Source of the DNA: an uncultured Oscillospiraceae bacterium
GTDB taxonomy: Bacteria > Bacillota > Clostridia > Oscillospirales > Oscillospiraceae
DNA: 30,774 bases
Assembly: GCA_934675115.1 (NCBI GenBank)
Contig: CAKUPH010000018.1
Location: forward strand, 1-30,774
Direction of reading: 5' to 3'
Part shown: piece by piece, positions 1 to 7,478 of the stretch
Layout of the letters: each line of letters begins with the position of its first letter
Position numbering within the stretch: the first letter of the stretch is position 1
Notes under the pieces: generated by a model
What the model was told of the DNA's origin: nothing
Database searches by the model: none
What the model saw: only the letters and a program-made list of their open reading frames with translations
Translations under genes and position numbers: made by a program

Positions 1-2
1 AG

Positions 3-46
3 CACCCCCTGATGTAGTTCTATTTTCCTACATCAGGGGGTGTTTT
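3..46 (+). terminator. Rho-independent terminator of a gene left of the window
   Basis: A perfect 15-bp stem (3-17 with 28-42) with a 10-nt loop is followed by TTTTG on the + strand. It probably ends a + strand gene lying before the window. No reading frame inside the window uses it. Confidence 0.8.
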
Positions 47-153
47 GTCTATTGTCCGTTTTTACTGGTCCTGTTCAGCGCCGCTCCGGGGGTTTTGTGC
101 TTCATAATTTCAGAAAAAATTTCTCTCGTTACGGAAATCCGCATCTTCTTTTT

Positions 154-585
154 TCAAAAATCCAGCTGGGCGGCCCGGAGCTGACCGCTGATCGCGCCGC
201 CGGTGGTGCAGGTGATTCTCAGATAGAAGGTCCTGCCGCCGGGATCGCCATATACGCCGGAGGCTGCCGCACCGGGGGCCACGGTGATCTTTTCCAGCTC
301 GGTGGGGCCGAACCGGCCGGTTTGAAACAGCCGGATGACGCACTCCCCCTCACCGTCGTTCCGGAACCAGAAGCGGAGAGAGTTGCCGCCGTCCTTCGTG
401 CAAGTGAAGCGGTCGGTGGTGAAGGAGCTGTCCGTTGCCGAAATGGTGTTATTGTAGACCACCGCTCTGGGACGAGGGGTAGAGTCGGTGATCACGTCCG
501 GTTCAGCCGCAAAAGCTCCTCCGCACAGCATAGACATTACCATGCACACCGCCAGCAGCAGGCTCATTGTTCTCTTCGTTTTCAT
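154..585 (-). CDS. small secreted protein of unknown function
   Basis: A 143-residue protein that I do not recognise. It begins with a classical signal peptide: MKTKRT, then a hydrophobic core (LLLAVCMVMSMLC), then AFA|AEPD as the likely signal peptidase I site near residue 26. The mature part is about 117 residues, rich in Thr, Gly and Phe/Arg, with alternating hydrophobic residues as in a beta-sandwich, and no clear catalytic motif. The start at 585 is chosen because AAGGAGGT lies just before it; an upstream in-frame ATG at 633 would put charged residues before the signal peptide. It is transcribed divergently from padR. No terminator is seen at its 3' end other than the hairpin at 3-46, which points the other way. 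Secretion is a confident call; function is unknown. Confidence 0.7.
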   Translation of the reverse strand: MKTKRTMSLLLAVCMVMSMLCGGAFAAEPDVITDSTPRPRAVVYNNTISATDSSFTTDRFTCTKDGGNSLRFWFRNDGEGECVIRLFQTGRFGPTELEKITVAPGAAASGVYGDPGGRTFYLRITCTTGGAISGQLRAAQLDF

Positions 586-669
586 AAATTGACCTCCTTT
601 TAGCTTTTCCCTGTTTTTCAGGGGCAGTATCATAGTGCTCCTTTTCTCTATATATGTTAATAATAAGTA

Positions 670-698
670 TTGCTTTTTTTCTTTATCGGCGGTATAAC
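670..698 (+). promoter_or_regulatory. promoter of the padR-like gene
   Basis: TTGCTT (670-675), a 17-bp spacer and TATAAC (693-698) form a sigma-70/SigA-type promoter 31 bp before the padR start codon. The surrounding 610-720 stretch is AT-rich, unlike the coding DNA on either side. Confidence 0.6.
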
Positions 699-729
699 TT
701 TATCAAGTTTTCGAAAATGAGGTTGAATT

Positions 730-1068
730 ATGAGTGACAACAGCCATTCCTTCGAGGCGTATTTCAAGCGCGCCACCAGCCCACTTGTGGTGCTGCGCCT
801 TTTGAAGGACAAAACCATGTATGGTTATGAAATATCCCAGACCATGAAAAAGAAAAGCGGCGGCCGCTTCACCATGGCCGTGCTGTACCCCGTGCTGTAC
901 CGTCTGGAGGAACAGGGCTATATCGTAGTAGAGCGGACAGAGGTCATCAACAACCGCGCCCGCAGCTACTATGCCATTACCGAGGACGGTCTGAAGTACC
1001 TTGTCCGGTCGTTGGAAGAATATGAAGAGATCCAGTCCGCATTTCAAGCGATCATGGAGGAAGATTGA
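730..1068 (+). CDS. PadR family transcriptional regulator
   Basis: A 112-residue winged-helix DNA-binding protein of the small PadR (s2) type. The typical sequence is present: LVVLRLLKDKTMYGYEI (first helices), then the wing segment TMAVLYPVLYRLEEQGYI, then YYAITEDGLKYL before the C-terminal dimerisation helix. Length is normal for PadR-s2. A GAGG lies upstream of the ATG. The next gene starts 3 bp after this stop, so the two are translationally coupled; PadR-HAAS(DUF1700) pairs are common in Firmicutes, where the PadR protein usually represses its own operon and often a membrane protein or efflux system. The effector is not known. Because the partner gene is interrupted, the regulator may now act alone. 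Confidence 0.9.
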   Translation: MSDNSHSFEAYFKRATSPLVVLRLLKDKTMYGYEISQTMKKKSGGRFTMAVLYPVLYRLEEQGYIVVERTEVINNRARSYYAITEDGLKYLVRSLEEYEEIQSAFQAIMEED

Positions 1069-1071
1069 CCC

Positions 1072-1440
1072 ATGCGAGATTCCCGTAAAATCTATCTCAA
1101 GTAGGTGGCCCGGCGGCTGCGCTGTTCCGCGCAGGAGCGTGATGAACTGCTGGCCGGGCTGGAAACCGAAATGGCGGAATGCTGTCCCGGCGCCGCTGGA
1201 TTGTCCACCACTGTGCTCGCCAACCGTTTCGGTACTCCGGCAGACATAGCCGCAGAACTTCAGCAGGCCATTCCGGAAGAATCTGTCCTGCGCTATGGGC
1301 AGCAGAAACGCCTGCTTTTCACAATCTCTCTCGCTATCTGTGGCGTTGCCATTGCATGTTTGATATTGTACTTAATCTGGGCCATCCACCAATTCAACGG
1401 CCGAATTATAGTGGATACTGATGTGCTTTACAGAAATTAA
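1072..1440 (+). pseudogene. HAAS/DUF1700-type membrane protein gene with premature TAG
   Basis: Read from the ATG at 1072, which has a GGAGG at good spacing inside the end of padR, the frame gives MRDSRKIYLK, then TAG at 1102-1104, then VARRLRCSAQERDELLAGLE and onward to 1440. The pattern YLK-x-VARRLRCS..ERDELL is typical of the N-terminus of HAAS/DUF1700 proteins, where the stop position would normally hold a residue such as Gln (CAG to TAG is one step). The rest includes a short helical domain and one membrane segment (LFTISLAICGVAIACLILYLIW). A GTG at 1105 could restart translation but has no good ribosome-binding site. I therefore call it a recent nonsense pseudogene; a shortened but active protein from 1105, or a sequencing error, are the alternatives. 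Confidence 0.6.
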
Positions 1441-1449
1441 GGAGGATAT

Positions 1450-1584
1450 TATGAAACAAAAAGCACTAATGCATACTGCTCCGGAAATCAGGCTATTGCC
1501 GACGGTACATTTTCCAGTGGGTTAATTGTTTCTAAAAATTTGACCGTTATTCTCTCCTGTTCCCCCAGCGGCGTACTGTCCTGA
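1450..1584 (+). pseudogene. possible remnant of a third gene of the PadR operon
   Basis: After the HAAS gene there is a good ribosome-binding site (GGAGG, 1441-1445) and ATG at 1451, but that frame ends after 24 codons. The overlapping frame from 1450 stays open for 44 codons and reads like a secreted or surface protein fragment (ADGTFSSGLIVSKNLT). This suggests a start fused out of frame to a gene fragment by a deletion. The evidence is weak; it may simply be non-coding. Confidence 0.2.
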
Positions 1585-1591
1585 ATACAGC

Positions 1592-1622
1592 AAAACCCCC
1601 GGAGCACCGCTCCGGGGGTTTT
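1592..1622. terminator. bidirectional terminator
   Basis: A 14-bp stem AAAACCCCCGGAGC / GCTCCGGGGGTTTT with an ACC loop has T runs on both strands. It serves the PadR operon from the left and the membrane transporter gene (stop at 1636, minus strand) from the right. Confidence 0.85.
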
Positions 1623-1635
1623 CTCATCATTTTTC

Positions 1636-2724
1636 TCAATCCAGCTTCAGATCTCCGTCCTTGATCCAGCCCAGCTTCCGGCAGGGGATGCCGATGAGCC
1701 ATGTGAGGACGGCGGGCAGCACAAAGCAAATGAGGATCAGCGCCAGCCAGTCCATGCCGGTGATGGCGGCCTTGGCCCCGCTGGCCACGTCGGCCACCCA
1801 GCCGGAGTACACGCCGATGGGGCCAACCATGCCGCAGGTACCCATGCCGGAGGCCACAGCGGAGGCGGGGTCGTTCATCTCCAGATGGAACACGCAGGTG
1901 GCCAGCGGGCCGGTGATGGCCGAGGCCGCCGTGGCGGGGATCCAGATCCGGGGGTTGCGGACGATGTTGCCCATCTGGAGCATGGAGGTGCCCAGCCCCT
2001 GACTGACCAGACCGCCCCAGCGGTTCTCCCGGAAGGACAGCACGGCGAAGCCCACCATCTGGGCGCAGCAGCCCGCCACCGCCGCGCCGCCCGCAAGGCC
2101 GGTGAGCCCGATGGCGGCGCAGATGGCGGCGGAGGAGATGGGCAGCGTCAGCGCCACGCCGATGACCACGCTCACCAGAATGCCCATCCAGAAGGGCTGA
2201 AGCACCGTGGCCCACTTTACGAAGTCGCCCACGGCGGAGGCGGCGGTGCCGATGGCCGGGGCCCACCACGCCGACAGGCCCACGCCCACCAGAATGGTCA
2301 CCAGCGGCGTCACGAGAATGTCGATCTTCGTCTCCTTGGACACCGCCTTGCCCAGCTCGGCGGCGATGATGGCGATGAACAGCACGGCCAGCGGGCCGCC
2401 CGCGCCCTTGCTGCCGTCCAGCGTGGTGCTGCCCAGCGCGTTGGCGGCGTAGCCCACCGTGGCCAGCGAGAAGAGCACCAGCGGCGGGGCCTGAAGGGCG
2501 TAGCCGATGGCCACAGCCATGGCCGCGCCGCTCATGGCGGAGGCGTAACCGCCCACCGCCACCAGAAAGTCGATGTGGAGCTGGGTGCCCAGCGTGTTCA
2601 GGATCGTGCCGATGAGCAGCGAGCAGAACAGGCCCTGTGCCATGGCGCCCAGCGCGTCAATGCCGTACCGCTTGCCGGATATGACGATGTTTTTCCGTTT
2701 GAGGAACTCCTTAACCTTTCCCAT
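1636..2724 (-). CDS. PfoR/PTS_EIIC_2 family membrane transporter
   Basis: A 362-residue, very hydrophobic protein with about 8-10 membrane segments and many Gly/Ala-rich helices. It matches the PTS_EIIC_2 family (the C. perfringens PfoR type) by features such as the N-terminal GKRYGIDALGAMAQGLFCSL and the central FRENRWGGLVSQGLGTSMLQ. No IIA or IIB domain or gene lies nearby, so sugar phosphotransfer is doubtful. The start at 2724 has AGGTGA 6 bp upstream; a GTG three codons earlier is less likely. The gene has its own strong promoter with a palindromic operator and sits directly downstream of the NiaR repressor gene. I infer a possible role in uptake of niacin or a related vitamin; the substrate is not shown by the sequence. 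Confidence 0.75.
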   Translation of the reverse strand: MGKVKEFLKRKNIVISGKRYGIDALGAMAQGLFCSLLIGTILNTLGTQLHIDFLVAVGGYASAMSGAAMAVAIGYALQAPPLVLFSLATVGYAANALGSTTLDGSKGAGGPLAVLFIAIIAAELGKAVSKETKIDILVTPLVTILVGVGLSAWWAPAIGTAASAVGDFVKWATVLQPFWMGILVSVVIGVALTLPISSAAICAAIGLTGLAGGAAVAGCCAQMVGFAVLSFRENRWGGLVSQGLGTSMLQMGNIVRNPRIWIPATAASAITGPLATCVFHLEMNDPASAVASGMGTCGMVGPIGVYSGWVADVASGAKAAITGMDWLALILICFVLPAVLTWLIGIPCRKLGWIKDGDLKLD

Positions 2725-2772
2725 AGGGATCACCTGTTTTCAAAAGCGTCCGCCCGGCAGTCCCGGCAGCAA

Positions 2773-2813
2773 AATAGTCCGCACATAGTGTCAAGACACC
2801 TGTACGGACTATT
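2773..2813 (-). promoter_or_regulatory. nested palindromic operator, candidate NiaR site
   Basis: Two nested inverted repeats lie over the -10 box and transcription start: outer AATAGTCCG (2773-2781) / CGGACTATT (2805-2813), and inner GTGTC-AA-GACAC (2788-2799), reading AGGTGTCTTGACAC on the minus strand. The position is right for repression of the gene at 1636-2724, and a NiaR repressor is encoded immediately upstream. As I recall, Firmicute NiaR sites contain a GTGTC..GACAC-like palindrome; this is memory, not a search. Confidence 0.6.
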
Positions 2814-2838
2814 ATAGCGGTATATTTGAAATTGTCAA
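2811..2838 (-). promoter_or_regulatory. consensus promoter of the PTS_EIIC_2 gene
   Basis: The minus strand reads TTGACA (2838-2833), 16 bp, TATAAT (2816-2811): both boxes are perfect consensus. It lies between the niaR stop (2862) and the operator, so the transporter can be transcribed apart from niaR. Confidence 0.85.
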
Positions 2839-2861
2839 TGAAAACTTGCGGTCCGCCCCGG

Positions 2862-3371
2862 TCACTCCAGCAGGTAGCCCGCCTCCCGCAGCTCCGCCGT
2901 CACCCGGTCGAAGGCGCTCTCGTCCGGGCAGCGGAGGGTGTGCAGGTGGATGCCGCCTGTGAGGTCGGACAGGGGCTTGGACCCGCTTTCCGATACTTTC
3001 CGTATAAATTCTGCCACATCATACCGGCTGGACAGCATCAGCTGGCCCACCAGCTGGCCGTATACCGAGTGCTCCACGATGACGTTTTCCACCGTGCAGC
3101 CGTTGTCCACCATGATCTCCAGCTCCCGGGCCATCTCCTCCGGCGTATGGCGGCAGGCGATGGTGAACCGGCGGCCCTCCGGCGGACGCTCCAGCACGTA
3201 ACCCCGTGGGGTGGCGGTGATGTGCGCGCCCCCCGCCCGGAGCAGGGCCACATCCCCCACGATGATCTGGCGGCTGACGGACAGCTCCCCGGCCAGAACG
3301 GTGGCGGACACCGGCGCACCGCCCTCTTCCAGCCGCCCCATGATGTATTTTCTGCGCTGCAATGCGTTCAT
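2862..3371 (-). CDS. niaR: NiaR-type transcriptional repressor of NAD/niacin genes (3H domain)
   Basis: A 169-residue protein: an N-terminal HTH_11 winged helix (about 1-60; RRKYIMGRLEEGGAPVSATV, then LAGELSVSRQIIVGDVALLR) followed by a 3H domain. The conserved histidines are visible in ACRHTPEEMA, VEHSVYGQL and GGIHLHTLRC; in this family they bind a metal and the niacin co-repressor. The known role is to repress NAD synthesis and niacin uptake genes when niacin is plentiful. The start at 3371 (MNALQRRKYI) has GGGAG upstream and lies downstream of a good promoter, which excludes the longer frame to 3431. No nad genes are in the window; the adjacent downstream gene is a membrane transporter with a palindromic operator. 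Confidence in the family is high. Confidence 0.9.
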   Translation of the reverse strand: MNALQRRKYIMGRLEEGGAPVSATVLAGELSVSRQIIVGDVALLRAGGAHITATPRGYVLERPPEGRRFTIACRHTPEEMARELEIMVDNGCTVENVIVEHSVYGQLVGQLMLSSRYDVAEFIRKVSESGSKPLSDLTGGIHLHTLRCPDESAFDRVTAELREAGYLLE

Positions 3372-3402
3372 GCGATCAGCTCCCGTTGTCTTTGCTGCCT
3401 TG

Positions 3403-3431
3403 AGTATACCATGCCGCACCTGACATGACAA
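3403..3431 (-). promoter_or_regulatory. promoter of niaR
   Basis: The minus strand reads TTGTCA (3431-3426), a 17-bp spacer, TATACT (3408-3403). The -35 to -10 stretch contains ATGTCAGGTG, which resembles half of the operator in front of the next gene, so autoregulation is possible but unproven. Confidence 0.65.
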
Positions 3432-3447
3432 GTGCCCGGCACCGATT

Positions 3448-4419
3448 TTACAGCGGCCGCACCGTCCCGGAGGATACCCGGTGGATCCGGCCGTCGTCCC
3501 CAGCGATACGCAGGGAAAAATCCTCCTCCACCTGCTCCGCGATCCCGGTCAGCGCCGCCCCGTTTTTCTCGAAGGACACCCGGCGGCCCAGCGTCATGCA
3601 GTGGACCCGGTAGTCCGCCAGATAGTCCGCCTTTTTGTGGGGAAAGTCCCGGTACAGCGCCTCAAACGCATTCAGGATGCTCACCGTCAGGGCGTTTCGC
3701 TCCACCTCATACCCCGCCGTGGCGAGGGACACAGCGATGCCGTCCAGCCCGGCGGCCCGGAAGCCCTCCGCCGTCTGGGCCACGTTGACGCCCACACCCA
3801 CCACCACGTAGTCCGGCTCACCGCTCTCCCCCAGCAGGGACAGCTCGGTGAGGATGCCCACCAGCTTGCCGCCGCCCAGATAGAGATCGTTCATCCACTT
3901 GATGTCCGGCCGCGCGCCGCAGGCGTCCTCAATGCCCCGGCGCACCGCCACCGCCGCCCAGCCCGTGAGGGTGAACAGCTCGCTCAGCGGCACCCGGGGC
4001 CGCAGCAGGATGGACAGGTACAGCCCGCCGGGGGGCGACAGGAACGACCGCCCCCGGGTGCCCCGGCCGCCGGTCTGCTCCTCCGCCAGCAGGACGGTGC
4101 CCTCCGGCGCACCCTGCGCCGCCATGGCCTTGAGTTGGGTATTAGTGGAGTCCACAAGCCGCCGGGCCTCCACCCTTCCGGCGAACAGGCTTCCCGCCGG
4201 GAGCTTTCCGGAAATATACGCCCCGGACAGCATGGGCGGCGGCCCGGACAGCCGGTACCCCTGCCGGGGGGCGGAGTCGATGACCCAGCCCTCCTCCCGG
4301 AGGGCGGTGATGCCCTTCCACACCGCCGCCCGGGTGACGCCAAGCGCCCGGCTGACCTCCTCGCCGGACAGCCAGCCCTCCGCCCGGGCCAGCAGCTCGA
4401 TGATCTGCCCGCAGTCCAT
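3448..4419 (-). CDS. birA: biotin-[acetyl-CoA-carboxylase] ligase / biotin repressor
   Basis: A 323-residue bifunctional BirA. Residues 1-57 form a winged-helix domain (EEVSRALGVTRAAVWKGITAL), the DNA-binding part. Residues about 80-260 are the biotin-protein ligase: STNTQLKA (90-98), the biotin/AMP loop GGRGTRGRSF (117-126), KWMNDL (174-179) and GGKLVGILTE (183-192). A C-terminal SH3-like domain follows. The enzyme makes biotinyl-AMP and attaches biotin to a lysine of carboxylase or decarboxylase carrier domains. A GGGAGG lies before the ATG. It is followed, with little space, by the niaR promoter, so the two vitamin regulators are neighbours, and readthrough into niaR is possible because no terminator is seen between them. 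Confidence 0.95.
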   Translation of the reverse strand: MDCGQIIELLARAEGWLSGEEVSRALGVTRAAVWKGITALREEGWVIDSAPRQGYRLSGPPPMLSGAYISGKLPAGSLFAGRVEARRLVDSTNTQLKAMAAQGAPEGTVLLAEEQTGGRGTRGRSFLSPPGGLYLSILLRPRVPLSELFTLTGWAAVAVRRGIEDACGARPDIKWMNDLYLGGGKLVGILTELSLLGESGEPDYVVVGVGVNVAQTAEGFRAAGLDGIAVSLATAGYEVERNALTVSILNAFEALYRDFPHKKADYLADYRVHCMTLGRRVSFEKNGAALTGIAEQVEEDFSLRIAGDDGRIHRVSSGTVRPL

Positions 4420-4475
4420 TGCAGTCCCTCCCGTTTCGTAAACATTTCCGTTGATTCTGTTGACTGTTCCCCGCG

Positions 4476-4512
4476 AAAACCGCCCGGAGCGCTTCGCTCC
4501 GGGCAGTTTTTT
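4476..4512 (-). terminator. terminator of the htrA operon
   Basis: The stem GCCCGGAGC (4482-4490) / GCTCCGGGC (4496-4504) is followed on the minus strand by TTTT and lies directly at the htrA stop codon (4511). It separates htrA from birA. Confidence 0.8.
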
Positions 4513-5740
4513 ATCCGTTCAGGTCGGCGCTGTCGATGAGCCGGAAGGCAAGCTCCACCTGCCCCCCATCCCGGAGGACGGTGCAGTGGAGAACACCGCC
4601 CACGCCCACCTCGTTGAGCACCCGCTTGAGGGCGTACACGGATCCAACGGTCTTACCCTCGGCCACCACGATGATGTCGTCTACGCTGAGCCCCGCCTCC
4701 GCCGCCGGGGTGTCCGGCTCCACCGTGCGGATCAAAATCCCCTCCATGCCGTCCGCTTCCACGGCGTAGCAGGTGATGCCGATGGTGGGCCGCCAGCTCC
4801 CGCCGGTGTCCAGAATGCGGTTGATGAAGGGCCGCACGTCGGAAATTGGGATGGCAAGGCCCAGCCCCTCAATAATGGTACCGTCAGTCTCGCCGGTGAT
4901 CTTGGCCACGGTGATGCCCACCACCTGTCCCTTGTCGTTGACCAGCGCGCCGCCGGAGTTGCCGGAGTTCAGGGCGGCGGAGGTCTGGATGAGGGTCATG
5001 GTCTTGCCGTCCACCGTCACCTCCCGGGCCAGGGAGGAGATGATGCCGTCGGTCATGGTGCCGTAGAGGTAGCCCATGGGGTTGCCGATGGCGTAGGCCA
5101 GATCGCCCACGGACAGGCCGTCCGAATCCCCGAAGCGGGCGGCGGTCAGCCCCTCCGCCTCGATCTTGAGCACGGCGATGTCCAGCTCCTCATCATAGCC
5201 CACCAGCGCCGCGTCGTAGCTGGAGCCGTCCTCCAGCAGCATGACGGACAGCACCGAGCCGCCCTTGATGACGTGGTAATTGGTGAGGATATAGCCGTCC
5301 TCCCGCATGATGACGCCGGAGCCCATGCCGTAGCCGGAGCCGTCGGCCTGCTCCGCCGCCACCCCCACCACGGAGGGCAGCACCTGCCGGTAGATCTCCT
5401 GGGCGCTGAGCTTCGGCGCGGGGACCTTGTCCAGCTCCAGCGTCACGCCAAGACCCACCTCCGCCCGGGGCGGCTCCGGCAGCGCCGTCTCCGTGTCGTC
5501 GGGGTCGTCCGTGGGGACCTCCCAGCTCTTGTCCGGCTCGCTGTCCGCGAGCCAGCGGTCCAGCACGAACTTCGCGCCGAACCAGCCCCCCGCCGCCAGC
5601 CCGGCCACGATGGCCAGAAGCAGCAGGCATACCAGAATATTTTTCAGGACCCGGGGCTTTTTCCGCCGGGGCGGCTCTTCCCCGCCCGCGGGACCCGGTA
5701 CCGGCCCGCCCGGCCAGCGGTAAGCAAGATAATTGTCCAT
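4511..5740 (-). CDS. htrA: HtrA/DegP-like trypsin-type serine protease with PDZ domain
   Basis: A 409-residue membrane-anchored protease. There is a cytoplasmic Pro/basic-rich N-terminus, one membrane segment (about 33-60, LKNILVCLLLLAIVAGLAAG), a Pro/Asp-rich linker, then a trypsin-like domain with the triad His156 (TNYHVIKGG), Asp187 (ELDIAVLKI) and Ser262 (NSGNSGGALV), then one PDZ domain (about 315-405). The family degrades or refolds damaged proteins outside the membrane. The start at 5740 has AGGAGG upstream; the frame stays open far beyond it, but only by crossing a structured repeat element. The gene follows a two-component system on the same strand, an arrangement known for envelope-stress proteases. 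Confidence 0.93.
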   Translation of the reverse strand: MDNYLAYRWPGGPVPGPAGGEEPPRRKKPRVLKNILVCLLLLAIVAGLAAGGWFGAKFVLDRWLADSEPDKSWEVPTDDPDDTETALPEPPRAEVGLGVTLELDKVPAPKLSAQEIYRQVLPSVVGVAAEQADGSGYGMGSGVIMREDGYILTNYHVIKGGSVLSVMLLEDGSSYDAALVGYDEELDIAVLKIEAEGLTAARFGDSDGLSVGDLAYAIGNPMGYLYGTMTDGIISSLAREVTVDGKTMTLIQTSAALNSGNSGGALVNDKGQVVGITVAKITGETDGTIIEGLGLAIPISDVRPFINRILDTGGSWRPTIGITCYAVEADGMEGILIRTVEPDTPAAEAGLSVDDIIVVAEGKTVGSVYALKRVLNEVGVGGVLHCTVLRDGGQVELAFRLIDSADLNG

Positions 5741-5777
5741 GAGCGGGCCTCCTTTCCATGGGGTCTGCGCCCCATAT

Positions 5778-6049
5778 ACCCTCGATTGACAAGGGCAGAC
5801 ACGGTTTTTCGGGGCGGAAATAACCGCCAGCTTCGTTTTCCTCGTTGCCGGGCGACAGCCCGGCTGCCTCGTCATCCTCGCTGACTGCCGTTTCCGCACC
5901 CGAAAAACTCCAAGGGACTTTCCGGCGAGGGATGATGGGGGCTTGGCAAGGAAGAGGACACCGGTGGGCTGACGCCCACCAAGGACGATGACGCCGCCAG
6001 CGCCCATCAGGGCCGCCGGAAAGCGTATCTGCCCTTGTCAACCGAGGGT
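5778..6049. mobile_element. 272-bp MITE-like element with 26-bp terminal inverted repeats and a Y-shaped fold
   Basis: This fills the 313-bp gap between the kinase gene and htrA. The ends are inverted repeats, 24 of 26 positions matching: 5778-5803 (ACCCTCGATTGACAAGGGCA and on) and the reverse complement of 6024-6049. Directly inside the left end, arm A pairs 5804-5813 with 5899-5908 and 5815-5820 with 5891-5896, capped by GCCGGGC-GACA-GCCCGGC (5847-5864). Directly inside the right end, arm B pairs 5918-5927 with 6014-6023 and carries GGTGGGC-TGAC-GCCCACC (5963-5980). The whole therefore folds as a three-way junction. There is no convincing coding frame and no transposase. No clear target-site duplication is visible. 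It could be a non-autonomous transposable element or a repeated structured RNA. Confidence 0.65.
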
Positions 6050-6053
6050 TAAC

Positions 6054-7478
6054 TTACGCCCTTGTCAGCGTGAACGTGAACTTCGTCACCCCGTCCTCGC
6101 TGGTGCAGGTGATGTTTTCCTTATGGCTGTTGAGAATGGTCTTGACGATATACAGGCCGAGGCCCACGCCGTCCCGGTCCACGCTGCGGGAGTGATCCGT
6201 CTTGTGGAACCGGTCGAAGATGAGACTTGTCTCCTCCGGCGGGATGGTGTCGCCCTCGTTGCTGATGGTGATGTTGGCCTTGGTCCCCTTGGTGGTGACG
6301 GAGATGCCCAGCGTCCCGCCCTCTTTGGAGAACTTGATGGCGTTGTCCAGCAGGTTGTAGCACACCTGAGTGATGGCGTCCTGATCGCCCCAGACTGGCA
6401 CTGGCTCCTCGGGCAGCTCGGTGGACACCTCGAGAGACTTGGCGTTGACCTTGCCTTCCAGACTGACCAGCGTCCGCACCAGCGTCTCGCAGATGTCGAA
6501 CTGCTGCTGGGCCGCCCGCTCGTCGGACTGGAGCCGGGACAGATCCAGCATAGACCGCACCAGCCGGGACAGCCGCCGGGTCTCAGAGGAGATGATCTGA
6601 AGGTACTCCCGCTCCTTTTCCGGGGGGATGGTGCCGTCCAGAATGCCGTCGGCAAAGCCCGCGATGGTGGTCATGGGGGTTTTCAGCTCGTGGGAGACGT
6701 TGGCGATGAACTCGCTGCGCCGCTGCTCGCTCTTGGACAGGGAGTCCGCCATGGCGTTGAAGGCCTCGGCCAGCTCTCCCACCTCGTCCTTGCGGTTCCC
6801 CACATCCACCCGGACGTCCAGCTCACCGTGGCCGAACTGCCGGGCGGCGGCGGCGATCTCCTTGATGGGCTTGGACTGGCGCAGGCTGGTGACGGAGCTG
6901 ATGATGGCGGCGATGAGGATGACCGCACCCGCCGTCACGAGGAAGATCCCGGCCAGATCCTTCCACATGCCGCTGATCTCCGCCGCGTCGCAGGACACCA
7001 GCACCAGCCCCTGCAAAATATTCTGGCTGGTGATGGGCAGGCCCACCAGATACCGGGGCTTTTCGTACAAACCGCCCAGCGTGGTGGCCCCGGCGAAGTT
7101 CCCGCCGGTGACGGCGGACACCAGCGTTCCCGGCAGCGTGGTGGACTCGATGCCCGTCAGCTCCTCGGCGCCGTTGGTGGCGAACACCACCACGCCCTCG
7201 GCGGTAGCCACCATAACATGGCTGTCCGTCAGCAGGGCCACATTGGCAAGGTAGCTCTGGAACTCCCGCTCCTGCCATGCAAGGCCCTTCAGGTCGGAAT
7301 TTTCAATGTAGCCGGAGGTAAAGGTGGCCACATAGCCCGCGTTGCGCTTCATGGTGTCCTTTTTCTCCCGGATGGTGTACTGGTAGCTGAGGGTGGCGAA
7401 GGAGCCGCCCAGCATCAGGAAGGACAGCAGCACCATGCCCGCCATGGTGGCGAACTGCCGCCCGTACATGGTCTTCAC
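6054..7478 (-). CDS. membrane sensor histidine kinase (OmpR-system partner)
   Basis: A 474-residue classical sensor kinase. Membrane segment 1 covers about 11-31, an extracytoplasmic sensor about 32-170, membrane segment 2 about 173-197, HAMP about 198-250, then HisKA with the phospho-histidine H263 (FIANVSHELKTPMTTI). The ATPase domain has the N box NLLDNAIKFS (375-384), F box FDRFHKTD (421-428) and G box GVGLGLYI (437-444). All key residues are present. The start is a GTG that overlaps the response-regulator stop by four bases (GTGA), so the pair is coupled; an ATG three codons later is the alternative. The likely targets include the downstream htrA gene (cell-envelope stress), an inference from position. 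The stop codon lies 5 bp from the repeat element. Confidence 0.95.
   Translation of the reverse strand: MKTMYGRQFATMAGMVLLSFLMLGGSFATLSYQYTIREKKDTMKRNAGYVATFTSGYIENSDLKGLAWQEREFQSYLANVALLTDSHVMVATAEGVVVFATNGAEELTGIESTTLPGTLVSAVTGGNFAGATTLGGLYEKPRYLVGLPITSQNILQGLVLVSCDAAEISGMWKDLAGIFLVTAGAVILIAAIISSVTSLRQSKPIKEIAAAARQFGHGELDVRVDVGNRKDEVGELAEAFNAMADSLSKSEQRRSEFIANVSHELKTPMTTIAGFADGILDGTIPPEKEREYLQIISSETRRLSRLVRSMLDLSRLQSDERAAQQQFDICETLVRTLVSLEGKVNAKSLEVSTELPEEPVPVWGDQDAITQVCYNLLDNAIKFSKEGGTLGISVTTKGTKANITISNEGDTIPPEETSLIFDRFHKTDHSRSVDRDGVGLGLYIVKTILNSHKENITCTSEDGVTKFTFTLTRA

Noticed and set aside
4451..5884. Long open frames antisense to real genes (also at 5988-7502, 9732-12068, 12340-14739, 15068-16948, 17329-19107, 28225-30300)
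   Set aside because: They are shadows caused by GC-rich third positions: low-complexity His/Gly/Arg/Gln-rich proteins opposite genes with clear family motifs.
5741..6007. N-terminal extension of HtrA upstream of 5740
   Set aside because: It would translate the structured repeat element; AGGAGG and a normal cytoplasmic N-terminus with membrane anchor support the start at 5740.
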